In this document: positions 11,852 through 24,382 of the stretch, in pieces
Layout: every line of letters starts with the position of its first letter
Position numbering within the stretch: the stretch's first letter is position 1
NCBI RefSeq assembly: GCF_028389875.1
Contig: NC_084674.1
Coordinates: forward strand, 6,171,501 to 6,235,500
Origin: Rhea pennata
Taxonomy: Eukaryota; Chordata; Aves; Rheiformes; Rheidae
Length of the DNA stretch: 64,000 nucleotides
Direction of reading: 5' to 3'
Program-made: the position numbers and the translations under genes
Notes under the pieces: model-generated
Databases searched by the model: none
The model's input: only the letters and a program-made list of their open reading frames with translations
Told to the model about the DNA's origin: nothing

Positions 11852-14800
11852 ATTTGTATAATTGTATAAAAACTTAAACTGGAGAGAAAGAAACCAAGTA
11901 GATCCTACCATGCAATCTGGCATATCAAATTTTGATTTTTTAAAATTGTTTAAATGAAGAGATTTCATGACAAAGGTGTTTGAAGAAATCCTTAGTAAAA
12001 GCTGTTTGGTCAGGCTAAACTAATCCCAGCCTTTAACCCTGTTTTAGAGTTTACCTTGATCAAAGGTTGCTTGCTAGCTTGAGATAACTTGACTAACTTG
12101 ATTCCTTCCACTTTAAATGTCAAGGAGCTGCTTTTAGTAGACTTTTAAAAACTCTTCATCCTCAGCCTGAATTTCTGTATTTCTTTTTTTTTAAGTAGTA
12201 CTATTAGCTTTGGTGCTTAGTGGCAGAAATGGTTGTTAGCAATGTGTTAATATTTTGTCTTCCAGAAGTCACACCCTGCCACAGCGTCATATGCTTGTTT
12301 GGACAAGCTACACTACTTTTCTCTTTCCTGTAAGAGAAATGCTTTCTTTTAAAACTCCCCTTTATTACTTGAATGGAGTCTGAGGTGTGCAGCAGCTGAG
12401 ATAAGGTATGTTTGTTCAAATACATTTTGAATGTCATCTTCACTCTTGACTAAAACATAGTTGCATGGATCTTAGTGGCACTAGGAATAAGGCTCCCTGT
12501 TTTCTGTAACAGTTTTTGTCTATGGCCCTGACTTTAAGTACCGGGTGTGTGGTGGTTCTTTGTGGTAGACTGTCTGGTTTCTCTTGGCACTTCCTCTGCA
12601 AAGTTGTAGTTGTTTGTATTGTTTTTATTACTAGCAGTGTTCTGTAATCCTGTCCTCCTAAAATCAAATATGAAAAATGAATATCAAGTAAAAGCTAGCT
12701 GTGGGTGGGACTACCTGGAAATAGCTGCTGGAGGAGAAATGGAGGAAACCTGTTAAATGAATCTGAGTGGCAAGCATAGAAATGCTGTAGGGATTAAATT
12801 GACAGCAATTTATCATTAGCAAGTTTCATCTAGTGATTCCAGGTAAGTGGAAATTTCATCTTTGAGTCTGTACTAGCAGACCATTGCTGTAATAAGTGCA
12901 TATAGTCCTGTTGAAAGTAGTTTGGGAACATGTTTAGCATTTTCTTGCAGTTTCTTTACCTCAGTAAAGGAAAATGTTGTTTCCTCCCTTTTCTTTACAA
13001 CCTGTGTAAAAGCACCAAAATAGGCCTGGGAAATGTGGTGTGTGTTTTCAGCTGAGGCCTGAACTGCAGAAGCAGAAGTGCCAGCTGCTGGGGGTGAGGG
13101 ATGAGATGCGTTGTCAGCAGAGTCAGGAGGGAGGTCTGTAGCAAGCAACTCCTGTCTTGTCTGAATTTATCAATGCAACTCTTAAGAGTAATAGAGGAGT
13201 AATAGTCGCAGGCTTAGACTTATGCTTTGGGGAACCAGAATTTGAATTTTGTTTTCGTTGCCTTTTTTGTGCATGCCAGGAATTTTTACAGTTGCAGTCC
13301 GCCTTTTAAAGCAAATTAATAACAGCTTAAAGAGCCCCTAATTGTCTAGTGCTTGGTGTTTGAGGCTGAGTTATAATAGTGGATCTTAAACAGTGGATAT
13401 ACATTAGTGGTGGAGCCCTTAAATTTCTGGAACACCTGGCAAAGGTGTACAGGTGCACATGCAAGGAGGAAGGTAGGAGTCTCATGTGACTTAGTTATGC
13501 AACAGTCTTCCACACTTAATTGCAATGAAGTCAGACCTGGCCTTGACATACAAGGGTTTTAGATATGAGCTTTTTTATCCACGTGGTTTTTGTAGCACTA
13601 CTTTGCACCTGGAGGCTATGCAGAACTGTCAGATGTAATGACAAAAATGAAGATCCCATTTCTTCCTTACAGGAACTCATACTTGGTTCGTTGAAAACAG
13701 GAAGGGAAAAAGATGGAACCATTCCTTTCCATTTGAAAAACCATTGGTAGACATAAAGCAGTATCCACTGGTGGTACTGTCAGTTGTGCTGTTGTGTTTT
13801 TTCTTGCCATGGCATGTGCTTCCTACTAAAACTTCAACTGCATGTGGTTTTTTTTACACAATAGACTTGAGAGAATAGGGGGGAAATGGAATTTTTGTTT
13901 GCTTTTAAAGTTCATACTGCATAGCATGCATGCATTTCTAAAGCATACCATATATGTGCATGCATTGCATTTCATACAAAAGAGTTGTCATTGTTACTTC
14001 ATCAGGATGCTAAAGATCATACTGTGGTTAACAGATTTTGCTTGCCATTTATCATTTGTGCCTTCTTGCCTTTAAATGCAAAGCTTGTCTGAATAATAGT
14101 ACCATTCTACATAAAGCATAATTCAAGTAGCAGAAATTTGCAGATGTCATGGGAAGTGCTGCAAAAGTATGTTTGGGGAGCAGGGTGAATTTCTGCCTGA
14201 ATGTCCCCAGATGTTCCTTTGAGCACTTCTTAGTCCTGAAAACTGGAGTCTTCTAACAGTTGTGACTCTCAAGATTGAGGTGGGGGAGATTTCGGGGTGG
14301 CTGTGCCTCTTGAGAGCAGATGGGAGTGGAAATTCCTGCTGTACAGGAAAAGATTTCTGATAATGCTCTAAGTAGTGCTCTTCCCAAAGCAGCCTCATAT
14401 TTAATGCTTCTGGAAACAAATAAAAGTTTTTTGGAGGAGGAGGCTTTGTTTGACTAGGAAATCTGTAGTAGATGAATCCTAACACCTGTGTGTAGCTTAC
14501 CTTTTCTCTGGGGCTACTAGAGGTATAAGAGTAGTTTTTGGCAACTATGTCTGTCACCTTAGGCTGTTGAGACTTCTATTTTCAGGCCATGCATCTTGTC
14601 CTGTCCCTGCTGTCACTGGCTGTTGTGTGAGCCTTGTCTGGGTCTGTGCTGCTGTGGACTTGTGCATACCACTTGTAAGCTCAGAAGGCCACTGGTTTAG
14701 TCCTGATGTTGGTTATTGTGTAGATTTAGTGTTGCCAACCCACTCAAGGAGAGGCTCACCTGGAAGTAGCCCGCCTTTGACCTGAGAAATTCTGTAGCCC

Positions 14801-14950
14801 TCTGACTAGTATTTGCAACCTATTCCTTCATTTGTGGAGGCTGAGTCAGCTTTGTGAGGCTCATGGTGGTCTTCCACACAGAGTTGACCTCTGGATTTAA
14901 TCAAGGAGGTGGAAGGTGCTTATGTACAGAAGAAAAATGGTGCAAAGGTT

Positions 14951-14981
14951 AAAAAAAAAAAAAGGGAAAGAAAAAGAAAAA
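14951..14981 (+). repeat. purine-rich A tract
   Basis: Thirteen A bases are followed by GGG and short A runs separated by single G bases. It is a simple purine tract, with no SINE body recognised upstream. Confidence 0.75.
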
Positions 14982-16656
14982 TCTGTTTTTGAGGAGTTGG
15001 AAATAGCTGCTTGTGATATTCTGTTATTTTAATGTTTTCTTATGCAAGTGGTTCTGATAACTAGTGTGGTAACTTCTACAATAAATTACCTTTTTTTTTT
15101 TTTAAAGCTGCAATTCTGAGTAAATGATGGCTCTTTACAGCATGGACAAGGTCTGCAAGTAAAAATCAAAGCAAGAGAGGATTTGCGTAGGGCAATGCAA
15201 AGAAACATAATGGCAAGTATCCGGTGGGTGCAAACATTGAGGCAGGAGCACTAGTCAACATAATGTAACAAGGGATAATAGCACAGAAAGCTGAGAAAAC
15301 AGGTACAGGCCTGATTTGGATATGCTCCATGTTAAGCAATTCCTCAGATAAGTTTCTGCCAAGCACCAGAAAGCTGGTTTAAAAAACTTAGCAGGAATGT
15401 GTACAAGGTAGACTTGTGGCTTTAAAATAGATTAAGCTTGGGACCAGACATACTGAAGGGGATCCATGTGGTTGGATTTTTTGTGACTTCATGCAGTTTC
15501 TCAACTTTATCTCATTCCTAGTGACTGACTTGGGGATTAAGATACTAGCCTGTACATGCAACTGTGGCTTTCAGCTGTCTTCTCTTTTACTGTGACTGTT
15601 GATTGCTTAAGAAGCATGTGATTGTGCTACATCCTAATGGTCTGGTATTGTGCGTAACGAAGATTGGATGAAGTATGGTGTTTTACCCTAGTGGGAAGAA
15701 GAATTCAGAGCCATTTATTGGTGATGCTTTGTGCCCTCCTCTAGCAAAAGAGGTTTTGAAACTTTGACACTTCAGAGTGTAATTATTTCAAGAAAGCATT
15801 TGCTATGGAGCTGTGATGTATGTCTAAGGGAAAGCTGGGGCAAGATGGAAGGAACAGTTAAATTCAAACCTACCATCATCAGTAAAAGTTTTCAGAGCTG
15901 ATATTATAGGGTAGCAACATCATTGTAGCTGAAATATTTGCTCAGGAAATGAGGTGGTGATACAGCTGTAGGAATCTCTGCCTGTAGAAGGATATACATG
16001 ATTTCTGGAAGGGTTAGAAGTACCCTCATCATTATATCGTGTTCTTAATAGATGAAAGTTAAGCTCAGATACAGTTAGTTTGAACAAAAAACACAGATGC
16101 AAGTATTGATTTTTTTTAAGTCTCTTTATCTGAGCATGCCTAACTTGCATGCGGATAGGCAGCTCTGTCTTGCAGGTTAAAGCTGCACTGCGCAGATCTG
16201 TGCTTCTTGCTCAGAATGAGCTGTGTGGGGTTTGGTGTGCAGTGCTAACTCTCCCGAAGTGCAGTGTGTAGTGGTGTTAGGGTAGTTTTGCCCTTGACCT
16301 TTTCAGGCCACAGGTAAGTCCTCAGCTTGCTGTAACACAGAATGCTGTGAGTTACTTATTGTTATCTGGTAATGCTTTCTCCTTGGACTTCTACATGCCG
16401 TTTTATTTGTATTTAAAACTCCAGTACTGAGTGTCTACAATTCTTGCATCTACCATAACTGAGTTGCAAGCTCCTGTCTCTGCAGATACCCCTGTGTGGT
16501 CTTAGTGACTTTTGTGTGGCTCTGTGCAAGATCTCTTTTGTAAAGTCATTACATGAGATGTCTGCTGTGGATATAAACATGCTGAGAAAGGGAGTAATAC
16601 ATTAGCAATAGCTTCACTGTCATAAAGCTTAGTTCTTTTATCAACAGGATACCATT

Positions 16657-16693
16657 AAAAACAAACAAACAAAAAAAAAACAACAAAAAAACA
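16657..16693 (+). repeat. A-rich AAAC tract
   Basis: AAAC units are followed by a ten-A run and a further A-rich segment. It resembles a decayed poly-A tail, but I cannot recognise a retroposed gene or SINE in front of it. Confidence 0.7.
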
Positions 16694-19527
16694 CTAGAGC
16701 CATAGAGCTTCTGGCATGGTTATAGCAATATCAAATGTTTTTCCCTAATCTAGAACTAAAAAAATGGAATACAGAGTAATGTTACACTGATAGATGCATC
16801 TACTGTGAAGGTTTAACAATATTTATTAGTACGCAAGCTATGTCTCGGTGATTTTAGTGAAAACTCAGTAATAGGGGCAGCTCTTCTTCCCAACTCTACT
16901 TGTGAGAATAGAATCCAAAGTGTGTGCATGATTTGGGCAGGAATGTGTTGGTATATACCTAAATTTTGAAGGTACTTTGTGGTGGAATGTTTTCAGCATA
17001 CTCATCATTCCGTTAAAACTGAATGTAAAGTGAGCCTCAAGCAAGTATTTGGAGGGCTGGGGGGGCTCTGTAAGAATGGGATGCCCTGCAAACTTCAGGA
17101 AGACCAGTTCATTCTAACGGACCGAGTTGTGCCTTGGCCTTGCTGCAGGCTACATCCCAGGCAACACTGCTGCCTAGGTGGTTAGAAGAAACCTCTTTAT
17201 TTTGTTCAATATGTGTTTGACTACTTGATGTTCAGAGTGCGATTAGGAGAGATGAATTGCTGCTGAAATTGGTAATAACAAAGTGAATCTGTTTGGCAGT
17301 ATCTGCCTTATGATCTTCTCTGAGCATGTAAAAGAATCCTTAATTAACTTTTTGCAAGGGTGCAGTTGTGTTTTTTGTGAAGAATACCTTTAGGAAAGTT
17401 AGGGCTTGAACTACTGTTGCCTGAGTTACTGTAACCTAGTGAATTGTCATAAATTAGCTCCTAGCTTGTAGTGAATACTGGATTTAAGAAAAAAGAACAG
17501 TATTTACTGTGGGATAAAGGGCTGTTACCACTGGCAGCTGACTTAGAAAAGCTTGTTAGAGCCAAGGTAGCACAAATGTGCGTCAAAACATAACCAAAAA
17601 CACTTTGCGCTTCTACTGTTTTACTTTTTTGCCTCCTACCTGGCATGAGAGACACTTCGATGTTGGTCTGAATTTCTGATGCGCGTCTAACATGCATGGC
17701 ACAGTTGCAAAGTATCTAGGCTGGTTACTCATGAATATTTTTATCTGATCAAGTATACTGTTGGAACTGGCCCAAGTCAAAACTATTTGAGACCTTCAGT
17801 CATTTTGCTTACAACTTCCAAAACTTTAGAACCCACCAAGTTTCAAAGTGGCTGGTAGTTGTATGTATATGCATTGTTGTATCAAATCCAGAGTGAACAG
17901 CAGTAAAAAGTGCCTGAGTTTCAACAGAAGAACTGTCAAACTTTACCCAGTGCTGTCATCTGTGCATTGTTGTTTCAGCTGCTGTATCATTTGCATGACT
18001 GCATGCAGCAATCAGAAATAGGCTTTTCTATGTAGCTGGTGCTTTAGAAACTAGCCTCAAACAAGCAGCAGTGTGTTAAGCTTGTAGCCCTCTTTATATG
18101 GCACTGAGGATTCAGTCCAGAGAGTGTAATTGCTAATTGCTGTAGCAGCAAAATCACATTTCCTGCTCTGATAGTACTCAGTCAAACTATCATCTAACTA
18201 GAGTTGTCTTACATTCCTGAAGGTTCCTTATTAAGTCAGAGGTGGAAAAAGGAGATTATTGTAAAGCAACAGATAATTAAATACTGATCTCAACTAAATT
18301 CATGTTGTTCCTAAAGAAAGTCTTGACAGACCATTTTATCAGCTGCTAGAGTAATTGGAGAAGGGGCTTTCCTTCAGTTAGAATTACACTGTCTTTCAGC
18401 CAGGGTTGCTTTAGTTTTGTCTCCAAGTTTGATAAGCCTGTTTCCTAATCAGGATGGAGTTAGCCCTTGGCTGGAAAGGGCAAACGGAGATTGCCGCCAG
18501 AAGCTTAAGTACTGTATTCTCATGTGTTTAATCTGCATTTCTGATAACCCACAGAAAACTAAAGGCATTGGATAATTTGAGAGGATGATTTGAGGGCAAG
18601 TAAGCAAGTTTGAGAGAGCAAAGGCAGGGGAGGGTCAGGAGCTCTGAAGTGAATGTTCTACCATCTGTGCTGATACAAGTTTATGGGAGGGCTTACAGAT
18701 AACTAGTGGATTGTGCACGAGTAGGTCTTGTACATGTTCATCGTTTTGATGATGTGATAAAGAGCTTCAAGCAGGATGTGAAAAAACTAGATATGTGCTT
18801 ACCTATGAAATACGGTCATTCCCAGGTGCTGCTGGTGCTTAGATGGCCAAATGCTGGTGCAAAGATTGAGGTGACTTTATCTGTTGGGTAGAACTGAGAA
18901 AGGATTTCTTCTAAAGAAATCATCCCAAACCAGGGTACTTTTCCCTAGATAATAAAACCACAGGGTTTATTTGAATGAGAAGCAGCAAGTGTATTACCTT
19001 TGTACAGTTGCCTGGAAGGCCTAATTTGTAACACTTGCACACTGTTAACATTCGCATTGAAAAACCAAACCTACCATGGCCGCCTTATTATCCCAGTTTG
19101 GTTCTGATCTGTATTCTTGAGTAGAACAAAAATAGTATGTGAGAAGGAGTAGGAAAGGGGAGCTCTTCAACTTGCAGATGGAGAAGCTTTTTTGAGGTGT
19201 CAGTCCAGAAAACAGGTGGTGTTCTGCAAAATTGCTACACAGGCTGTGCTTTTAGAATAGCTTAGGCACCTCCCAGGATCTTTCCTATGCGAGTTATTTG
19301 GGATTAATCATGTTTTGGGTGGGAAGGGCTAGTTTAAACAACAGCTGGAGAGAGAGGAGGAAGACAGTGAGACATTGGGGAGAAATACTTATAAAGAAAG
19401 AAAAGTTGTTACCATAAAGCTGGACATTTTTCTTAAAATGCAAACATACATTCACATTTCTGCTGCATAAACTTTCTCTTCTGCTGCTGCTTCTGACTTT
19501 TTTTTTTTTAACAAGCAAACCTGTATT

Positions 19528-19997
19528 CATAGAATTATAGAATCAGTAAGGTTGGCAGGGACCTCTGGAGATCATCTAGTCCAACCTCCATGCTCAGCAG
19601 GCTCACCCAGAGCATGGTAGACAGGGTTGCATCCAGGCGGACCTTGAAGATCTCCAGAGGAGGAAACTCCATAACCTCTCTAGGCAACCTGGTCCAGTGC
19701 TCCGTCACTCTCACAGGGAAGAAATTCCCCCTAATGTTCAGGTGGAACTTCCTGTGCTTCAACTTCTGCCCATTGCCTCTTGTCCTGTCACATGGGACAG
19801 CTGTCCCCGTCCCCTTGACACCCTCCCTTCAGGTACTTCGACACATTGATGAGATCCCCTCTCAGTCTTCTCTTCCCCAGGCAGAAGAAGCCCAGCTCTC
19901 GCAGCCATTCCTCATAGGGCAGGTGCTCCAGCCCTCTGATCATCTTGGTAACCCTATGCTGGACTCTCTCCGGTAGCTCCATGTCTCTCTTGTACTG
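19528..19997 (-). mobile_element. CR1 LINE 3' fragment, minus strand
   Basis: Read on the minus strand, this is the 5'-truncated 3' end of a CR1 retrotransposon, the dominant LINE of birds. It includes the C-terminal end of ORF2 (downstream of the reverse transcriptase domain) with motifs such as [20 protein letters not shown] and RVTEHWTRLPREV. The 3' region GGTTGGACTAGATGATCTCC and an octamer tail of the ATTCTATG type follow. ORF2 is broken: two pieces at 19788-20006 and 19535-19762 lie in different frames, because several bases present in the neighbouring copy are missing near 19795. The ORF2 stop is also changed to TGG. No intact reverse transcriptase or endonuclease domain remains, so the copy is dead. 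Confidence 0.93.
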
Positions 19998-20065
19998 ATT
20001 CCTCACATAGCCATTATGTTAGGAAGAATACTATATCTGAGCTTGCCTTTCTTGTGTCCCTTCTT

Positions 20066-20378
20066 GAAGGGAGGGTGTCAAGGAGATGGGGACAAACTCT
20101 TTTCAGTTGCCCCGTGTGACAAGACAAGAGGCAATGGGCAGAAATTGAAGCACAGGAAGTTCCACCTGAATGTGAGGGGGAATTTCTTTGCTGTGAGAGT
20201 GACGGAGCACTGGGACAAGTTGCCCAGAGAGGTTGTGGAGTCCCCTTCTCTGGAGATCTTTAAGGCCTGCCTGGATGCAACCCTGTCTAACATGCTCTAG
20301 GTGACCCTGCTTGATCAGGGAGGTTGGACTAGATGATCTCCAGAGGTCTCTTCCAACCCTACTGATTCTATGATTCTT
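20066..20378 (+). mobile_element. CR1 LINE 3' fragment, plus strand
   Basis: A second, shorter CR1 3' end lies in the opposite orientation, 68 bases beyond the end of the first. It carries the last part of ORF2 in one open frame, with motifs [12 protein letters not shown] and [23 protein letters not shown]2 ends at the TAG at 20298-20300. The 3' region GGTTGGACTAGATGATCTCC and the terminal octamers (GATTCTATGATTCT) follow. Upstream codons from 20016 to about 20065 are unrelated sequence that happens to be open. By eye the two copies are about 85-90% identical over the shared 300 bases, so they belong to the same or closely related subfamilies. The element is severely 5'-truncated and not mobile by itself. 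Confidence 0.93.
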
Positions 20379-23300
20379 TTGCCTGCTTAGAATGAAAATA
20401 GCAAGATTATAAATTCTGGAGAAAAGATGTTGCCAGGAAGTACAGCATGTGACCTTTCATTTCAGCAGACTTGGAGATAGCGGCTATAATAACTGGTTGA
20501 CAAGTGGTGTCTTGCTTTTCCTTACAGATCCCCTTGCTCTCAGAAAAGGGCCTTTGGATTCCTAGCACTGTTACCTGACTGCAGGGAGAAGGCAGCCATG
20601 TGAGATGGGTGTAGCTCCCAGGATTGGAGTGCTGTAAAACTGAAGGTTGGCACAGATCAGTGCTGTGCAAAATGAATGCAAATAGCTGGGGAGAATGAGA
20701 AGGAGGAGTTCCTGTGCTGATATTAAAACAGCAGGTAGATAGACTTGTCTAGTGCTGGTCTGTAGTTGCTCTTAAGTGGGTGGGTAGAGAGAAAACAGCA
20801 AATTTCCAAAGCCTTTCTATTCCTGCTTCACATAGGATACCTGAAAGGCTGACCTAGTAGTCTTGGTTTGTACCCTCCAAAAGGGGAAGATATAAATGTA
20901 GACTTTAAGCTAGGATTAAACCGCAGAATTTCTTACTAAAAAGAGTCTTTTCCACAACCTGAGCTTAAAAGCAGCTTCTGTGGACAGTTAGAGCGCTGCC
21001 AATGGGAGGTGTTTTGGTGAGGATTCATGACGTATTTGCTCAGTGTGGTCTGCACACTTGTGTGCTGTAGCTTGCCTAGCATATAGGAATAACTATGCCT
21101 GCTCTCCAGGGATTTTCATAAACATAACTGTTTGTTAATGCAGTTGTGATGATTGCACAAGAGACCGTATACAAGGAGACTGTATACAGACTGTTCTGAT
21201 GTCCCTCTGTATCTGAAAGTTGATTGTTAGGTGCCCAATAGTGTTAAATGGAGCAAGAACCCTTCCATTCTGAGGGTAACTATTCCTTATTTAAAATCAG
21301 TGTGGGCACTTTCAAAAAAGAAACACCAAATCATAGTGTTTAAACTACTGCTGTGCCACCAAGTGTAGAACCAAACATGCACATACACAATTAGTTGATA
21401 TTTTTATCTAGCTGTGCATTTACATAGTGTGGAAGTTCATAGCAGTGAAATGGGAAAGCACGTAGGTATGATGCTCCCAGGGAGGTCTCCACCAGTGGAA
21501 GGAACAAGAACAATACCCTGCTTGTATTTCTTAAGCTGTTGACAGGAAAGAGCAGCAAGGTCACTGGTATCCCCTAAATGACTTGATTTTGAGACCAATT
21601 GTGGCGCATGTTCTTCCTGTGTCAGGGTCTGTGAAGAGCAGGTCAGCTGGCTGGTGTCTCTGAGCCCTTCTCGGAGGCTCTGGTCTTGGAGCAGTGCCTG
21701 GGGTGTGTATGTGTTTAGGGTAGTGCAGGGAAGGGGAAGGGGGCTCTGGAGATGTAGAGCAGGTCCAAAAGAAAAGCATTTAATAGCCTTTTTCATTTAT
21801 GAGAGGGCAGGGAATAGAAACTGCAGACAAACCTTGGAATAGGTGTGTCTTTTAAGGGGCTGGATATGTTTTTTTTTGAGAAAAATTTAACTGTTGCTGC
21901 TCTGATTGTTGTTGTTGTGCGGGTCTTTTGCCCTGGTAGGTAGGTAAGTCACCACAATAAGAAGCCAAGTTATGCTACAGCTCTATACATAGAGCATGCC
22001 CTTTGCAAAGATTTTTATTTTTCTCTTTGTGAAGGGGTCTTGTATTTGTGAGAGCCCTTTGTGGGGTGCTGATGGGCTTGCCTGGACTGTCTATTAAACA
22101 TCCGTTGTCACAGCGTCCTCTCTTCAGAGTGATATGTAGTGCATCTTCAGTAATGGTGATTGGTCTCATACTTTTCTTGGCCCTGCAGCGAGAGAAACAG
22201 TAAACTATTTCACAAGTCACACTAAAGCAAAGATGTGACATTTAGTGTGCCGTCAAGGGGAGTAAGTGTCTAGAGGCAATCTGTTGCAAGGATCCCTACT
22301 GCCCTCACCACCAGCTTGGCACATGCCTTGGGGAAGTGACTGTGCTGCCCCAGGAAGCTCTTGGTCCCTGTTTTATTGGACCTGGTTAACAGCAGTGTTG
22401 GGATTCTGCTACTGTTTTCTCATTCTACTTAATAGATGCTTGTGGGCATCTAATAATCAAACCTAAAATGAAACATATAAGAAGACAATGTTGCAAGCAG
22501 GAGATGTATGAGCTTTCAGCTGCGTCTGTGTGGGATCCACATCTCTAGGGATGTACCTTCATAAATGCCATATTTGTTGATGGCACAACAGAGACCTCAT
22601 TACAGACTTGTTCTGTTGCAGCTGTGCTATCTTGTATAGGCCAACCATAATTTTGGGGTTCCCAGGAGACTATATTGTGTGTAATCATATTTGTGCATGT
22701 GTATTGTTATCCATGCAAGCTAAAATGAAGAATTCCCGTTTTTCTTTTTGTTCTTTATCACATACTGCCATGCCTGTCCCTTCCCCCCCCCCCATTCCTT
22801 TGCCAGTAGCTGTGGGTCTTTTTACTTCAAATTTCTTTCCTCTCTAATTTGATGTGTTCTATTCATAAACTATAAAGGGTGCCTTTTTCTGGGTCAAACC
22901 TGGGGAAGTCAGCAGGATTTATACATTTACTCATTTTATCTGCATGTCTCAATTTGAGAAGTCTTCTAACTTCCCCTCCAAAACTACTTTTTAAAAAACA
23001 TGCAACAATTCCCTGCAGAAAAGTGGTTTTAAATAGGAACCCTGTAGGAGCTCCTAAACCTCTAAAGCTTAATGCTACCAAAGAGTGTGAGGTAAGTGGG
23101 GGGAAATCTCCATGTTACATCTCAGTGAAAGCAGAGTCCCTTTGAGTATCTCTAATGTGATGTGATGGATGAGGACCTTGCAAAATAGACATTTGGACTT
23201 TTTTTTTTTAAAGGACTTCCTTCCACTGAGCAATTGTTGACAGTAATACAGAAAAGCAAAGCAGTGAATGAGCTCTATTCTTGTTTCCCTTCTAACAGAA

Positions 23301-24362
23301 GAATGGAATAAAAATTATTTTTGATTTCTTCTGCTGTATTTCTTACTGATTCTGAGATTACTGGGGAAATATTTTAAATATTTGTCAGCAGATGTAAAGC
23401 TTGACTGTAGTTATTTTGTTGCGTCTATGCAGAGTAACTGCTTTGATTTGAGAAGCCTCTCAGGGTAGAAAATGGAGCTGCTGAGACTGGAATCTCGCCA
23501 TTGAAGTGAATCTCGCCTGGACTTAAGGAGGATAATATCGCAATGCAAGTTTGTTGCATTAGCTTAATTATGTGGCATGCAGTTGAAAATAAATTCAAGC
23601 TATGTTTCAATTTCTGCTTTCCTTACTTTTTAATCAATACCTTTACTTTGGACCTCTGCAATGGCATTTTTACTGAGCTGTGTTACAGGTGGAGCAACAT
23701 CAGGCCAGGGCCCATTGGGGATAGGCAGTTATCTTCAGGTTAACCAGCTATGAATCTGAGCTGGCGACATGTGAACAGGCTTGCAACTTATTGACTTAGT
23801 AGCAGGAACCAAGAAATTGGCAGGAAAAGAGCACTAGATTTGAACTAGTGGTAGAAATCTTATAAACTGTACTTCTGTGTACATACTGGGTTGCTACATG
23901 TATCCACAGCTCTGCGGGGTTGAGTGTACACAGTTAAGATCTTGGATTATGGTTCACCCTGGAATCAGCATAGTGCATCTTAAATAACCATTTTGTAGTT
24001 AAAATGAGTTTAACTTCAAGACGGTCAGGGTTTTGTTTCCAATTTCACCTTTTCTTGGAATAATTTGAATGTCTATTTGTTCACTTTGATCTGTTTATTT
24101 TTGGTAGTAATCCTATCATAGTACTATTTAAAGTATTTTATTTTTCCCCTTCTTTTTTCAGAGGAGAGGGAAGAATCCCCCGAAATCCCCCAGAAATGAG
24201 TCTGTGCATAGCCGTTATAAACTTTATTTTTTGACTCAGAAATATACCTTCAAATAATCAGAGTAACCAGTGTGTTTAGTCTTTGATTCCTGGGTTCTTT
24301 TGAGGAAAGGAATGATGTATAAATTAACTTTTTATAGGATCACTAGTATTTATTGGGAGAGC

Positions 24363-24382
24363 TGGTGTGCTTAAGCACACCA
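24363..24382. promoter_or_regulatory. 20-base perfect palindrome with T-box-like half sites
   Basis: TGGTGTGCTTAAGCACACCA equals its own reverse complement. Each arm contains GGTGTG, the core of the T-box half site (consensus near AGGTGTGA); the same core read as CACACC also suits KLF factors. The central CTTAAG resembles NKX2-type cores. Half-site orientation differs from the classical Brachyury palindrome, in which CACACC comes first. A role as a binding site is inference only. Confidence 0.45.

Larger units (their letters stand above)
11860..19497. other. non-coding stretch, probable intron
   Basis: No coding exon or RNA gene is supportable here. The longest open frame (14147-14557 on the minus strand, 136 codons) has no recognisable motif. 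The stretch contains A-rich tracts at 14951-14981 and 16657-16693, T runs at 12184-12192, 15091-15103 and 19498-19509, and a cluster of GCATGCA-type repeats around 13924-13970. The last T run lies directly upstream of the CR1 fragment. Confidence 0.6.
19528..20378. repeat. inverted repeat formed by the CR1 pair
   Basis: The arms 19528-19830 and 20066-20378 are near-complementary for about 300 bases. They are separated by about 235 bases, made of the extra 5' part of the minus copy plus a 68-base unique spacer. A transcript crossing either strand could fold into a long imperfect hairpin. I infer that two independent insertions produced it, since the two copies have different 5' truncation points. 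Confidence 0.85.

Noticed and set aside
18706..18891. 61-codon + strand frame with balanced composition
   Set aside because: It looked more protein-like than its neighbours, but it has no flanking splice acceptor in frame and matches no family I recognise.
20016..20065. Open codons before the plus CR1 copy as part of a gene
   Set aside because: Unique spacer that happens to be open in frame with the CR1 ORF2 tail; no start context or homology.
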